Shown here: one piece after another, positions 34,676-42,501 of the stretch
How the letters are laid out: each line of letters begins with the position of its first letter
How positions within the stretch are numbered: position 1 is the stretch's first letter
Assembly: GCA_903869595.1 (NCBI GenBank)
Contig: CAIPZV010000074.1
Coordinates: forward strand, 1-50,983
Direction of reading: 5' to 3'
Source of the DNA: an uncultured beta proteobacterium
Lineage (GTDB): Bacteria; Pseudomonadota; Gammaproteobacteria; Burkholderiales; Burkholderiaceae_C
DNA: 50,983 nt
Notes under the pieces: model-generated
Told to the model about the DNA's origin: nothing
What the model saw: only the letters and a program-made list of their open reading frames with translations
Database searches by the model: none
Program-made: the position numbers and the translations under genes

Positions 34676-35091
34676 ATGGCAATTCCTAAAAATGCATTTA
34701 GCAAAGCCAACCAGCAAGGCGCCGCTATGCAGGCTAGGCACGCCTTAGCCACGGCAGTGCGCTTCGACCGGCGGCGCAAGAAGCTGATTTTGACTTTGGA
34801 TTCAGGCTTAGAGCTGGCGTTCGCCCGCACCTGGCGCAGGGTTTGCAAGATGCAAGCGCCGACGATTTGGCCGAGGTACACATCAGCCCCTCGGGTCTGG
34901 GCCTGCACTTCCCTACATTGGATGCGGATTTGTATGTCCCGTCCTTGCTCGAAGGGCTGCTCGGATCAAGCCGCTGGATTGCCGCGCAAAACGGTCGATC
35001 GGGCGGACAAGTGCAAAGTGCGGCCAAGTCGCATGCAGCCTGCCTAAACGGTGTGCGTGGCGGGCGCCCCAAGCGGCAAGAAGTAGCTTGA
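34676..35091 (+). pseudogene. DUF2442 gene with a single-base frameshift
   Basis: The DUF2442 pattern is split over two frames. The first frame from ATG 34676 gives ATAVRFDRRRKKLILTLDSG and LELAF (ending at 34822). The expected continuation P-H-L-A-Q-G-L-Q-D appears in another frame from about 34825 and runs on as LAEVHISPSGLGLHFPTLDA up to the basic VRGGRPKRQEVA tail at 35091. A missing base near 34823 would restore one ORF of about 139 residues. DUF2442 proteins are often partners of DUF4160 proteins in putative toxin-antitoxin pairs; no DUF4160 is seen. It could be a true mutation or a sequencing error. Confidence 0.8.
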
Positions 35092-35126
35092 TGCGGGCGA
35101 ACCTATATTGAAAATTTTTTATCTAA

Positions 35127-35160
35127 GTTGTCAATTGACAACCAAAAAATGTTTTACTAT
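35127..35160 (+). promoter_or_regulatory. Perfect 16-bp palindrome overlapping a promoter
   Basis: GTTGTCAATTGACAAC (35127-35142) is a perfect palindrome and contains a consensus -35 TTGACA (35135-35140). A possible -10 TACTAT lies at 35155-35160 (14-bp spacer, short). It is 35 bp ahead of the 81-residue gene. Binding of the downstream helix-turn-helix protein here would give autoregulation, as in toxin-antitoxin operons. Confidence 0.65.
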
Positions 35161-35177
35161 TGGGAAAGAGCCTTTAA

Positions 35178-35423
35178 ATGACGCGTTCGGCACATCCGAA
35201 GAAAGACGTTGAAAAAGCTTTGCGTTATGCCGAAAGTCAGGGTTGGCGCATAGTGCAAGGCGGTTCGCACGCATGGGGAAAGATGTATTGCCCGGTCAAT
35301 AGTGCTGAATGTCGTTGCGGTGAGTTTTGTATCACGGGTATTTGGAGCACGCCCAAAAGCGCCACAAACCATGCAGCAGGCCTGCGGCGGGTGGTGGACA
35401 ACTGTGTGGCTAGCAAAGATTGA
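35178..35423 (+). CDS. HicA-like small protein (candidate toxin)
   Basis: An 81-residue protein whose layout recalls HicA mRNA interferases: an N-terminal helix (KKDVEKALRYAESQGWRIV), then a GGSHAWGKMYC strand in the place of the HicA G-S-H motif (catalytic His), and a closing helix (NHAAGLRRVVDNC). It differs in carrying a Cys-rich insert (SAECRCGEFCITGIWSTP), so a metal could be bound. It sits behind a palindromic operator and 13 bp before a DNA-binding protein gene, a toxin-antitoxin arrangement. The toxin role is inferred. Confidence 0.68.
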   Translation: MTRSAHPKKDVEKALRYAESQGWRIVQGGSHAWGKMYCPVNSAECRCGEFCITGIWSTPKSATNHAAGLRRVVDNCVASKD

Positions 35424-35436
35424 AGCGAGGCGTTGA

Positions 35437-36048
35437 ATGGAATATGTATTCACACTGAAGTACCTGCTGCCACCGGAGGAATCTGACATGGATGCGCTGG
35501 TGGAGCGGCTGGGTGCGCAAGGCGTCACCGACGCGGTAGTTGGTATCGGGCAGCCGGGGCGCCTGGCCTTGGAGCTTTCGCGTGGAGCAGCTACTGCCCA
35601 GAAGGCTTTGCAATCGGCCTTGGCCGACGTGCAGCAAGCCGTACCGTCCGCGCAGTTGTGGGAGGCCGGCCCAGACTTTGTTGGCTTGTCGGACATCGCT
35701 GCGCGGGTTGGGGTCACGCGCCAAAATCTGTATAAATTAACGCAAGCGCACCCGCACAGTTTTCCGCCCGCACTCCACGAGGGAAGCACGCCAACCTGGC
35801 ACCTAGCGGATGTTTTGCTCTGGTTAAGAAACTTTCAGGACTACGCCCTAGCGCCCGAGGCTATCGAATTAGCCCAGGCCATCAAACAGCTTAATTTACT
35901 GAATCAAGTAGCGCGCCATCGCTTTATCGTGGGGGATTTCAAGGCTTTGGCCCTGACCCAAAAGTATGACGCGCGCCGCAAGCGCCACGTGCTTATGCTG
36001 GCATCGGGCACCGAATTGGCTTTCGGGGTGGCAGCGACTTCCACTTAA
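35437..36048 (+). CDS. Helix-turn-helix protein (candidate antitoxin) with DUF2442-like tail
   Basis: A 203-residue protein. Residues 1-78 form an alpha/beta domain of unknown type (starting MEYVFTLKYLLPPEESDMDA). Residues 80-130 are an AlpA/MerR-like helix-turn-helix: FVGLSDIAARVGVTRQNLYK, then TWHLADVLLWL. Residues 168-196 (FKALALTQKYDARRKRHVLM to GTELAF) match the first strand pair of DUF2442 and parallel the broken gene at 34676. The protein ends six residues after ELAF, so this tail is probably a fused remnant. It is likely the DNA-binding partner of the HicA-like protein and the repressor acting at 35127-35142. Confidence 0.7.
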   Translation: MEYVFTLKYLLPPEESDMDALVERLGAQGVTDAVVGIGQPGRLALELSRGAATAQKALQSALADVQQAVPSAQLWEAGPDFVGLSDIAARVGVTRQNLYKLTQAHPHSFPPALHEGSTPTWHLADVLLWLRNFQDYALAPEAIELAQAIKQLNLLNQVARHRFIVGDFKALALTQKYDARRKRHVLMLASGTELAFGVAATST

Positions 36049-36070
36049 TTTACGGACCTGGGGTGTTTTG

Positions 36071-36100
36071 AGGCCGCAGCACAAGTGGCGGCCTTTGCTT
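36071..36100. terminator. Terminator-like hairpin between convergent genes
   Basis: AGGCCGC (36071-36077) pairs with GCGGCCT (36088-36094) around a 10-base loop, followed by TTGCTTT. The T-run is short. It lies between the helix-turn-helix gene and the convergent nnrD gene and marks the right edge of the accessory island. Confidence 0.55.
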
Positions 36101-36117
36101 TCATAAAGCGGTTCGGG

Positions 36118-36975
36118 CTATTCGTTTATCACCCGCCTGATCTCTAACGCCACTTCCATGGGCGTGAGCCCCACCGGCCCCACACCTTGGGCCACCAGGC
36201 GGTCAGCGGCCAGCGCGTGGGCTTGCACGGCCAGGCAGGTGGCTTCAAACAAAGTTAGGTGGTGCCTCAGGCCTTGAGCGGCCAGCGCGGCCAGGCAGCC
36301 GGTCAGCACGTCGCCCATACCGCCCACGGCCATGCCGGGGTTGCCTTGCCCGCATACCTGCGGCTCCTGGCCGAGCGCGCCGACTAGGCTGTGCTGGCCT
36401 TTGAGCACGACGAGGCAATGCGTGTGCGCTACTAGCGCCTGCAACGCTTGGGCGCGGTCGGCTTGGATAGCGTGGTTGGTGGTGTTTAGCAGGCGGGCCG
36501 CTTCGCCGGGGTGCGGCGTTAGGCTGGCGGGCTGCGGGCGCTGGCGCAGTGCCTCCAGCAAGTGCGGGTGCGTGGCCAGCAGGGTGAGGGCGTCCGCGTC
36601 GATGACCAAACGGCCATCCCAAGCTAAAGCGGCCTCTAGCCAGCGCTGCGCCACCTCGTCCAAACCCAAGCCTGGGCCGATGGCGACCACATCGGGCGCG
36701 ATGCTTGCCAGCGCCTGCGCGGGGTCAGGGTAGCGGGCGGCGGCGTGCACCATGAGTTCGGGCTGCTCGGGCACCACATGCGCGCTGGCCTCGTCTAGCA
36801 TCAGCAGCACGGTGTAGCCCGCGCCGCTGTGAAGCGCGGCCCGCCCGGCCAGCACCAGCGCCCCGGCCATGGTGGGCGCACCGCCAATCAGCAGCACTTT
36901 GCCGCTATCGCCCTTGTGGGCATCCGGGCGGCGCACCAGGCGGCGGGCCAAGGGTAGGGCGGCGAGCGCTTTCAT
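36118..36975 (-). CDS. nnrD: ADP-dependent NAD(P)H-hydrate dehydratase
   Basis: Repairs hydrated NAD(P)H, a ribokinase-like fold, 285 residues. Motifs: HKGDSGKVLLIGGAPTMAGA near the N-terminus, LVIDADALTLL, a TPHPGEAARLL motif and the catalytic NPGMAVGGMGDVLTGCLAAL segment. The NnrE epimerase domain that is fused in many bacteria is absent, so the epimerase must be elsewhere. It starts at ATG 36975. Confidence 0.95.
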   Translation of the reverse strand: MKALAALPLARRLVRRPDAHKGDSGKVLLIGGAPTMAGALVLAGRAALHSGAGYTVLLMLDEASAHVVPEQPELMVHAAARYPDPAQALASIAPDVVAIGPGLGLDEVAQRWLEAALAWDGRLVIDADALTLLATHPHLLEALRQRPQPASLTPHPGEAARLLNTTNHAIQADRAQALQALVAHTHCLVVLKGQHSLVGALGQEPQVCGQGNPGMAVGGMGDVLTGCLAALAAQGLRHHLTLFEATCLAVQAHALAADRLVAQGVGPVGLTPMEVALEIRRVINE

Positions 36976-37087
36976 GGTTGCTTGAATGGTGTTGCTTGCA
37001 TGCCTCCGATTGTCGCTTTGGGCAGTTGCTTGGCTTTTTCATTGTTTCTCGCCCGGTTTACCTGGCTTTGTATGAATTGCGCGATTT

Positions 37088-37116
37088 TTGACATATAGTT
37101 TCTAAAAACATAATAT
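37088..37116 (+). promoter_or_regulatory. Strong sigma-70 promoter
   Basis: TTGACA (37088-37093), a 17-bp spacer, and TAATAT (37111-37116): a near-consensus promoter in an AT-rich stretch. It lies 27 bp ahead of the 438-residue HEXXH protein gene, whose ribosome-binding site is GGAGGAA. Confidence 0.85.
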
Positions 37117-37143
37117 TTATCAATTAATTACACGGAGGAAGCA

Positions 37144-38460
37144 ATGCAAGTAACCCAGACTACATCGCAGCATGCGCCCAAAGTATCCAGGGCAAGCCCT
37201 GCCAAAGCCAAACCACTGGTTGCGGCCCATCGCTGCTTCGCAATGGCGGTGGCAATAGCAGCCTCAAACTGGTGCGCTGCGCAAGAGGCAGCGAATACGC
37301 CCGCAGCGCCGCGCGACACCATCACGCTGCAAAGCGGCTATTTTTCGGTGGACTACGGCAATAACGTGGACTACGCGCAGTTCGTGCTGGAGCAAAGCCG
37401 AGGCACCGAGCGGCTGGCGCGTTGGGTGTATGAAAAAAACCGCGACAAGTTTGATAGTCCGACTGCGCGCACTGCGCTATTTCTAAGCGCCAATGCCGTC
37501 AATCTTTTGGGTAACAGCTTCCTCGCCTACCACGAATGGGGACATGCGTCCCGAATGGAGGCTGGAGGGCAAAAGGCGCAATTTTTCACCAGTTTTGACG
37601 CGATTGATCCGACGCCCTCGCGAAGCTTCTTGGGGTATGCGGGCAATATGCTTTTCAAATTTACTGGGTCCACAAATGTGGTGGATCCCAAGAGCACCTT
37701 CAAGGCGAATAATGAGTCTGGTAAAGCCCTAGATGCCATTGTGAACGGTGCGGGCGTGAATAACGAAATCTTTCTTGCCGAGAGCAATGACGAGCAATAT
37801 TTTCTGAAGGGCAATGGCGGCGTATTTGGCATTTTCAATTCAGAAAACCGGTTTGCCATTGCCCAGTATGTGACCTGGGGCCCTGATTTACCAGGTAATG
37901 ACATGAATAACATTGCCCGCGTTTATCGCCAAAGCGGCGTGGACCGCAACATCCAGCCTGATGATTTACGCAAAGTTAACTTGCTCAGCGCGTTTAGCGG
38001 TGCGGTGGTGAGCGATGTGCTGGCGCGGCGCGATTTCATTGTGGATGGCAAAATCGACGCCCAGCCCTGGCTGATCAAGGGCTTTTTGGTGCCCAACCAG
38101 TACAACTACCTCAGCTCGCGCGGGATCACCCGCAAATGGGTGAGTGGCTACGCTTTTAACGAGAGCCTAAAAATTGTGGGCAGCTACGAATCGGTAGTGC
38201 GCGGCGATGACTATTCCGAATTTGGCTTGGGCGCGTACAAGGACTTTGGCGCCTGGGATGCATATGCCAAAGTCACCGGCAAAGACTTTGACACGCTTAA
38301 TCTTGAGGCCGCTGCCAGCACCTTTGTGGCCAAAGACTGGAAACTGGGCCTTAAGGCCTATGTCTGGGATTCCCGCTCCCTGCTGGGCGAGCGCAATACC
38401 CTGGATTTTTCAAAGAACAAAACCCAACAACTGAGCGTGGCGCTATCCTATGTGTACTGA
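37144..38460 (+). CDS. Exported outer-membrane-like protein with HEXXH motif
   Basis: No family recognised. The 438-residue protein begins with a ~48-residue leader that includes a hydrophobic signal-like stretch (RCFAMAVAIAASNWCAAQEA). The HEXXH motif is HEWGH at residues 130-134 in SFLAYHEWGHASRMEAGG, which is a zinc metallopeptidase signature. The C-terminal third alternates polar and hydrophobic residues (SLKIVGSYESVV, GLGAYKDFGAWDAYAKVTG) and ends with LSVALSYVY, the terminal aromatic expected of an outer-membrane beta-barrel. It may thus be a barrel-anchored peptidase-like protein. The start is ATG 37144, with a strong ribosome-binding site and promoter. Confidence 0.75.
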   Translation: MQVTQTTSQHAPKVSRASPAKAKPLVAAHRCFAMAVAIAASNWCAAQEAANTPAAPRDTITLQSGYFSVDYGNNVDYAQFVLEQSRGTERLARWVYEKNRDKFDSPTARTALFLSANAVNLLGNSFLAYHEWGHASRMEAGGQKAQFFTSFDAIDPTPSRSFLGYAGNMLFKFTGSTNVVDPKSTFKANNESGKALDAIVNGAGVNNEIFLAESNDEQYFLKGNGGVFGIFNSENRFAIAQYVTWGPDLPGNDMNNIARVYRQSGVDRNIQPDDLRKVNLLSAFSGAVVSDVLARRDFIVDGKIDAQPWLIKGFLVPNQYNYLSSRGITRKWVSGYAFNESLKIVGSYESVVRGDDYSEFGLGAYKDFGAWDAYAKVTGKDFDTLNLEAAASTFVAKDWKLGLKAYVWDSRSLLGERNTLDFSKNKTQQLSVALSYVY

Positions 38461-38487
38461 GTTTCTGCCCGGCACAGGAGGTACTGC

Positions 38488-38928
38488 ATGTTTTCTATCC
38501 GTCGCTTCACCCATTTTTGCCTGTGGTGTATTGCCAGCCTTAGCGCTCTGAGCGCCTTGGCCGCAGAGCCCTTGGAACCTGGCGATAGGGTGGCGGTACG
38601 GCTGGTCATAGAAAAGCAATTGGCCGCGTTTGCCGACGATGAGGCGGAGCAGGCATTTGCATTCGCCAGCCCGAAGATTCAAAAAATGTTTATCACTGCG
38701 CGCAATTTCATGGACATGGTGCGCATTGCCTACCCGGTGGTGTACCGCCCGGCTAGCCTGAGTTTTCAGGTGCCGTATTGGGAGAACGATGAGGTTTGGC
38801 AATCGGTGGAAATGCGCGATGCACAAGGCATGGACTGGACTGCGCTGTACACCTTGCTACGCCAGCCCGATGGGGTTTGGCACATCAACGGCTGTGTGCT
38901 GCGGCGCGGATTGGGGCAGGCGGTTTAG
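38488..38928 (+). CDS. DUF4864 domain exported protein
   Basis: A 146-residue protein with a signal peptide (FTHFCLWCIASLSALSALAA, cleavage ALA-AEP). The mature part starts with an RLVIEKQLAAFADDEAEQAF helix and includes ASPKIQKMF and the final W-H-I-N-G-C strand typical of DUF4864 proteins, a SnoaL/NTF2-like fold. The role is unknown, likely periplasmic. It lies 27 bp after the HEXXH gene and may share its transcript. Confidence 0.82.
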   Translation: MFSIRRFTHFCLWCIASLSALSALAAEPLEPGDRVAVRLVIEKQLAAFADDEAEQAFAFASPKIQKMFITARNFMDMVRIAYPVVYRPASLSFQVPYWENDEVWQSVEMRDAQGMDWTALYTLLRQPDGVWHINGCVLRRGLGQAV

Positions 38929-39004
38929 GATTTGCTGGCTTGTTGTGTACAGCCATACCGGGGCTGCCTGGCAGTGCAGCCAAGGGATTTTCAGGGAGTG
39001 AACA

Positions 39005-39226
39005 ATGAGAAAGTTCGTATTGGTAACGAGAACGGCCAGTATGGCTATCGCTTGCTTTTTAGCGCTTAGCGCCTGCGGCCTAGAGACGGCTACTACCGCC
39101 GCCGCAGTGGCTGGCGCCAAAACCCAAGAGGCGCAACAAGCAAAGCAGCAAATGGACATGATGCAAGCGCAAATTCAAGCGGCGACTGACAAAGCCCAGG
39201 CGCAGCAAAAAGCACTGCCAGATTGA
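39005..39226 (+). CDS. Small lipoprotein
   Basis: A 73-residue protein with a lipoprotein signal peptide: a basic start (MRKFVLVTRTASMAIACFLA) and a lipobox LSAC with Cys24. The mature part is a short Ala/Gln-rich coiled coil (EAQQAKQQMDMMQAQIQAAT), the shape of Lpp-like or DUF-type periplasmic helices. The function is unknown. It is the third gene of a possible exported-protein run that starts at 37144. Confidence 0.8.
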   Translation: MRKFVLVTRTASMAIACFLALSACGLETATTAAAVAGAKTQEAQQAKQQMDMMQAQIQAATDKAQAQQKALPD

Positions 39227-39265
39227 CGGATTTGTGACGCGTAGCTGGCCCCTTAAGATAAATTT

Positions 39266-40786
39266 TCACGGGTATACCTTGGTGGGGATCATCAGCGCGC
39301 GTGAGCGCGTGGGGTCCACTACTGAGGGCGCCTGACCTGGTGCACCCATGGCTTTGATGCTGGCTACTGGCGCGCTGGTGCATTTGCCGTTTTTGAGGTA
39401 TTGCAGCGCTTCGGCAAGGCGGGGCTCTGCGATATCACCTAACTGAAAATTAAAATCATCCTTGACGGTGCACGTTGGCGCAAAACCGGCATCAAAAGCG
39501 GAAAAATGTTTGTGGTTCTCACCTTTGAACTCGACAGCGTAATAGTAGCGTCCACAATTGCCTTGTGGTGTAAACCCATAGGGCTTACCGTAGGTGGTGG
39601 AACCGATTAAATTGACGGTGATATCGATACCCATCAAACCGTTAATTACCGCTTCGCTGGCAGAGGCTGTGCCAATGTCCACCAGCAGGGTCACGCGCTT
39701 GAGGGTTAGGCTGGGTAATGGGCGCGTGTAATCGTATCTATACGAAGTATTCAGTGCGTAAGGGATGAAGTCGTAGGTATAGTTTTCGCTGCTTTGCTTG
39801 TCGTTGTAAACCAGTTTGGTATACGTCTTGCCTGCGCTCACACTGGGGCCAGCAATCATATAGGCTAATTGGCTAGATATATATAACAAGCCACCGCCGT
39901 TGTAGCGCATGTCAATTACCAATTCCGTGGCACCCTGTGCTTTAAAGGTGTTAAACGCTGTGATGAGCGCATCTTGCGATTTGGCAATAAACGAGTCGAA
40001 ATACAGGTACGCGACTTTGTTGCCGTTATCGGTGATTAGCTTCGCGCCTCGAACCGGCGTGGTGACGTACTGACCGGCCTTCAGGGCGAAATTTAGCTTG
40101 TACGTTCCACGCTGCAACTCGAGTGTGTGCTCGGCTTGGTCTTTCGGAAAAACGCCACTATTGATTCCTGCCAAATCAGTACCGTTGACGAAGTCGATGC
40201 CATCTACTTTTAACAACTTGTCACCGCGATGAACGCCAGCTTTACCAGCAGGACTTTCCGGCTCCACGTTGTAAACCACAAAGCTGCGCGGTGCGGACTT
40301 GGTAACGCGAGACCAATCGATACCATAATCGACGGCTATGCCGCCGTTGTATTGGTCATACGACTCCTTTGTTTCGGACCAATGGAATCGGTCCAAATCG
40401 CCCCCAGCGCTGTTTTTTACCGAGGTTTTTAAAACATCAAAATATTCGGCGGCGCTCGCATATTGGCTTGCATCAAGGTTGGGGACGTCTTTGTACCAAA
40501 GGTAGCGTTCGTCCACAAAAGACCGCACCCAGGCCTTTTCATTGTCCGCACTGCCTTGTTTCTCACCGGCACTGGTATCTGGGCTGGCACATGTGTTGGC
40601 TAGTTGGGCCGAGGGCTTGAAGTCGGTGCTGACGACCGGGTCGATGCTGCCACCGCCACCGCCACCGCATGCACTTAGCAGGGCTAAGCTGGCCATGCAG
40701 ATAGTGCTTATTGACTTGGCGAGGGCAAGTCGCCACCTAACTAGAGCCTCTGTTTGGCGCGCGTCTATATACACCGATGAATGCAT
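39266..40786 (-). CDS. S41-family C-terminal processing peptidase, lipoprotein
   Basis: A 506-residue serine protease of the S41 (CtpA/tail-specific protease) type, anchored by a lipobox (ALLSACGGGGGG). Order: lipoprotein signal, a helical N-domain (FVDERYLWYKDVPN), a PDZ domain (VVYNVEPESPAGKAGVHRGD), then the protease core with DMRYNGGGLLYISSQLAY, the serine motif VDIGTASASEAVING and the Lys in GSTTYGKPYG. The Ser-Lys dyad is intact. The start is ATG 40786; a GTG at 40795 is possible. It is probably periplasmic and membrane-bound, and transcribed alone. Confidence 0.9.
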   Translation of the reverse strand: MHSSVYIDARQTEALVRWRLALAKSISTICMASLALLSACGGGGGGSIDPVVSTDFKPSAQLANTCASPDTSAGEKQGSADNEKAWVRSFVDERYLWYKDVPNLDASQYASAAEYFDVLKTSVKNSAGGDLDRFHWSETKESYDQYNGGIAVDYGIDWSRVTKSAPRSFVVYNVEPESPAGKAGVHRGDKLLKVDGIDFVNGTDLAGINSGVFPKDQAEHTLELQRGTYKLNFALKAGQYVTTPVRGAKLITDNGNKVAYLYFDSFIAKSQDALITAFNTFKAQGATELVIDMRYNGGGLLYISSQLAYMIAGPSVSAGKTYTKLVYNDKQSSENYTYDFIPYALNTSYRYDYTRPLPSLTLKRVTLLVDIGTASASEAVINGLMGIDITVNLIGSTTYGKPYGFTPQGNCGRYYYAVEFKGENHKHFSAFDAGFAPTCTVKDDFNFQLGDIAEPRLAEALQYLKNGKCTSAPVASIKAMGAPGQAPSVVDPTRSRALMIPTKVYP

Positions 40787-40821
40787 GGTCGGCACAGCCT
40801 GCTGATTGGTGGGCGTTGTTT

Positions 40822-40868
40822 CAAAAAGATGGCGTACGTGTTAGCGGCAAGCCGCTAGTTCCACGTGC
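40822..40868 (-). terminator. Terminator-like hairpin after zwf
   Basis: TAGCGGC-AA-GCCGCTA (40841-40856) is flanked by partly complementary CGTACGTG and CACGTGCG arms. Read on the minus strand it is followed by CCATCTTTTTG. It is in the 173-bp gap between zwf and the S41 gene, where no other feature is seen. Confidence 0.5.
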
Positions 40869-40959
40869 GTCGGGGCAGAGATCACCGCCGTCCTAATCAT
40901 GGCATTCAAAAACGGTTAAAGGTGGGGCCAACTGCGACGGTCAGCCCCTGGGTACATGG

Positions 40960-42492
40960 TTAAGCCAGCGTCCGCCAAGCCCGGTGGCTATCGCCCAGCA
41001 ATTCGTCCGCCGCTGCCGGGCCTTCAGAGCCTGCCGCATAGTGCGCCAGCGGGGCTTTGGGGTCGGCCCAGTATTCCTGCAAGGGGCGCACGATGTCCCA
41101 ACCGGCCATCACGCTGTCCGAGCGCTGGAACAGCGTGGCGTCGCCGATCATGCAGTCGTAAATCAGGGTTTCGTAGCCGGTGCTAGGCGCGTTCTGGAAG
41201 TAGTCCTTGTAATGGAAATCCATGTGCACTTGGCCGATTTCGATTTTCGGGCCCGGGATTTTGGCACCGAAGGTGAGCATGGCGCCTTCGTCCGGCTGCA
41301 GCTTGATGACCAGCGCATTGGGCGTGAGGGCTTCGGTAGCCGTTTCGCGAAACAGCGAAAACGGCGGGCGTTTGAACTGGATGACGATCTCGCTTTGGCG
41401 CTTGGCCATGGCCTTGCCGGTGCGCAGGTAAAAGGGCACGCCTGCCCAGCGCCAGTTGTCGATGCCCAGCTTCAGGGCTACATAGGTCTCGGTTTTGCTT
41501 CCGGGGTTGACGCCGTCTTCCTTCAGGTAGCCCGCCAGGGCCTGTCCATCGCGGCTGCCCGCGCTGTACTGGCCGCGCACGCTGTCGGTCACCGCATCGA
41601 CGCGGTGCACCGATTGCAGTACTTTGGTCTTTTCATTGCGTACCGCGTCCGCGTCAAACGAGGCGGGCGACTCCATGGCCGTCAGGGCCAGCAGCTGGAA
41701 GACGTGGTTGGGCATCATGTCGCGCATGGCGCCGGTGGTCTCGTAAAAGGCCGCACGCTTTTCTACGCCTACGGTTTCAGCCACGGTGATTTGCACATGG
41801 TCGATATGGTCGCGGTTCCATAGCGGCTCAAAGATGCCATTGGCAAAGCGCATGAGCATGATGTTTTGCACGGTTTCCTTGCCCAGGAAGTGGTCCATGC
41901 GGTAAATCTGCGACTCGGCCAGGCTGTGGCGCAGCTGGGTGTTAAGCGCTTGCGCCGAGGCCAGGTCGCTACCGAATGGTTTTTCCACCACCACGCGCCG
42001 CCACTGGTGGTTGGTCTCGTTGACCAAACCGGCGGCGCCCAGCTGGTCGACGATGCCGCCGAAAAAGCGCGCACCGACGGCCAGGTAGAACATCACGTTG
42101 TCGTTGACATGGTGACTGGTCTTGACCGCCTCTAGGCGCTTGCCCAGTTCCCCATAAGAAGCTGCGGCGCCAAAGTCGGCCGACAGATACGTCATGCTGG
42201 CCAACAGGCGCTTGAGGTTGCCTTCGTCCAGGGTTTGGGCGTAGTGCTTGTCGGCGGCGAATGCGCGCACCGACTCCTCCACATGGCTGCGAAAGGCCTC
42301 GTCGCTCATTTCCAGCCGGTCCACGCCGATCAGGGCGAAGTTGGTCGGCAGGAGATTGGTGCGCGCCAGGTTGTAAAGCGCGGGCATGAGCAAGCGCTTG
42401 GTCAGGTCGCCACCGGCGCCAAAGATGACCACCGTGCAGGCCGGTGCGCGTTCGCCGTGCGGCGTTTTTTCGTGTTCGATGTCTTGTGCCAC
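40960..42492 (-). CDS. zwf: Glucose-6-phosphate dehydrogenase
   Basis: First step of the oxidative pentose phosphate (or Entner-Doudoroff) pathway, 510 residues. The dinucleotide-binding site is VIFGAGGDLTKRLLMPAL; the active-site segment is RMDHFLGKETVQNIM with the conserved His and Lys. VVEKPFGSDL and the RTGKAMAKRQSEIVIQF strand are also diagnostic. The start is a GTG at 42492 with GGAG five bases upstream. It follows gnd by nine bases and both are transcribed from the gnd side. Confidence 0.97.
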   Translation of the reverse strand: MAQDIEHEKTPHGERAPACTVVIFGAGGDLTKRLLMPALYNLARTNLLPTNFALIGVDRLEMSDEAFRSHVEESVRAFAADKHYAQTLDEGNLKRLLASMTYLSADFGAAASYGELGKRLEAVKTSHHVNDNVMFYLAVGARFFGGIVDQLGAAGLVNETNHQWRRVVVEKPFGSDLASAQALNTQLRHSLAESQIYRMDHFLGKETVQNIMLMRFANGIFEPLWNRDHIDHVQITVAETVGVEKRAAFYETTGAMRDMMPNHVFQLLALTAMESPASFDADAVRNEKTKVLQSVHRVDAVTDSVRGQYSAGSRDGQALAGYLKEDGVNPGSKTETYVALKLGIDNWRWAGVPFYLRTGKAMAKRQSEIVIQFKRPPFSLFRETATEALTPNALVIKLQPDEGAMLTFGAKIPGPKIEIGQVHMDFHYKDYFQNAPSTGYETLIYDCMIGDATLFQRSDSVMAGWDIVRPLQEYWADPKAPLAHYAAGSEGPAAADELLGDSHRAWRTLA

Positions 42493-42501
42493 GGGTGCTC
42501 C

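Noticed and set aside
34843..35091. Independent 82-codon gene
   Set aside because: It is the continuation of the DUF2442 domain after a frameshift, not a separate gene.
40669..40695. Possible selective DNA repeat in the Gly-rich run of the S41 protein
   Set aside because: The run of Gly codons after the lipobox is a common flexible linker in lipoproteins and needs no special explanation.
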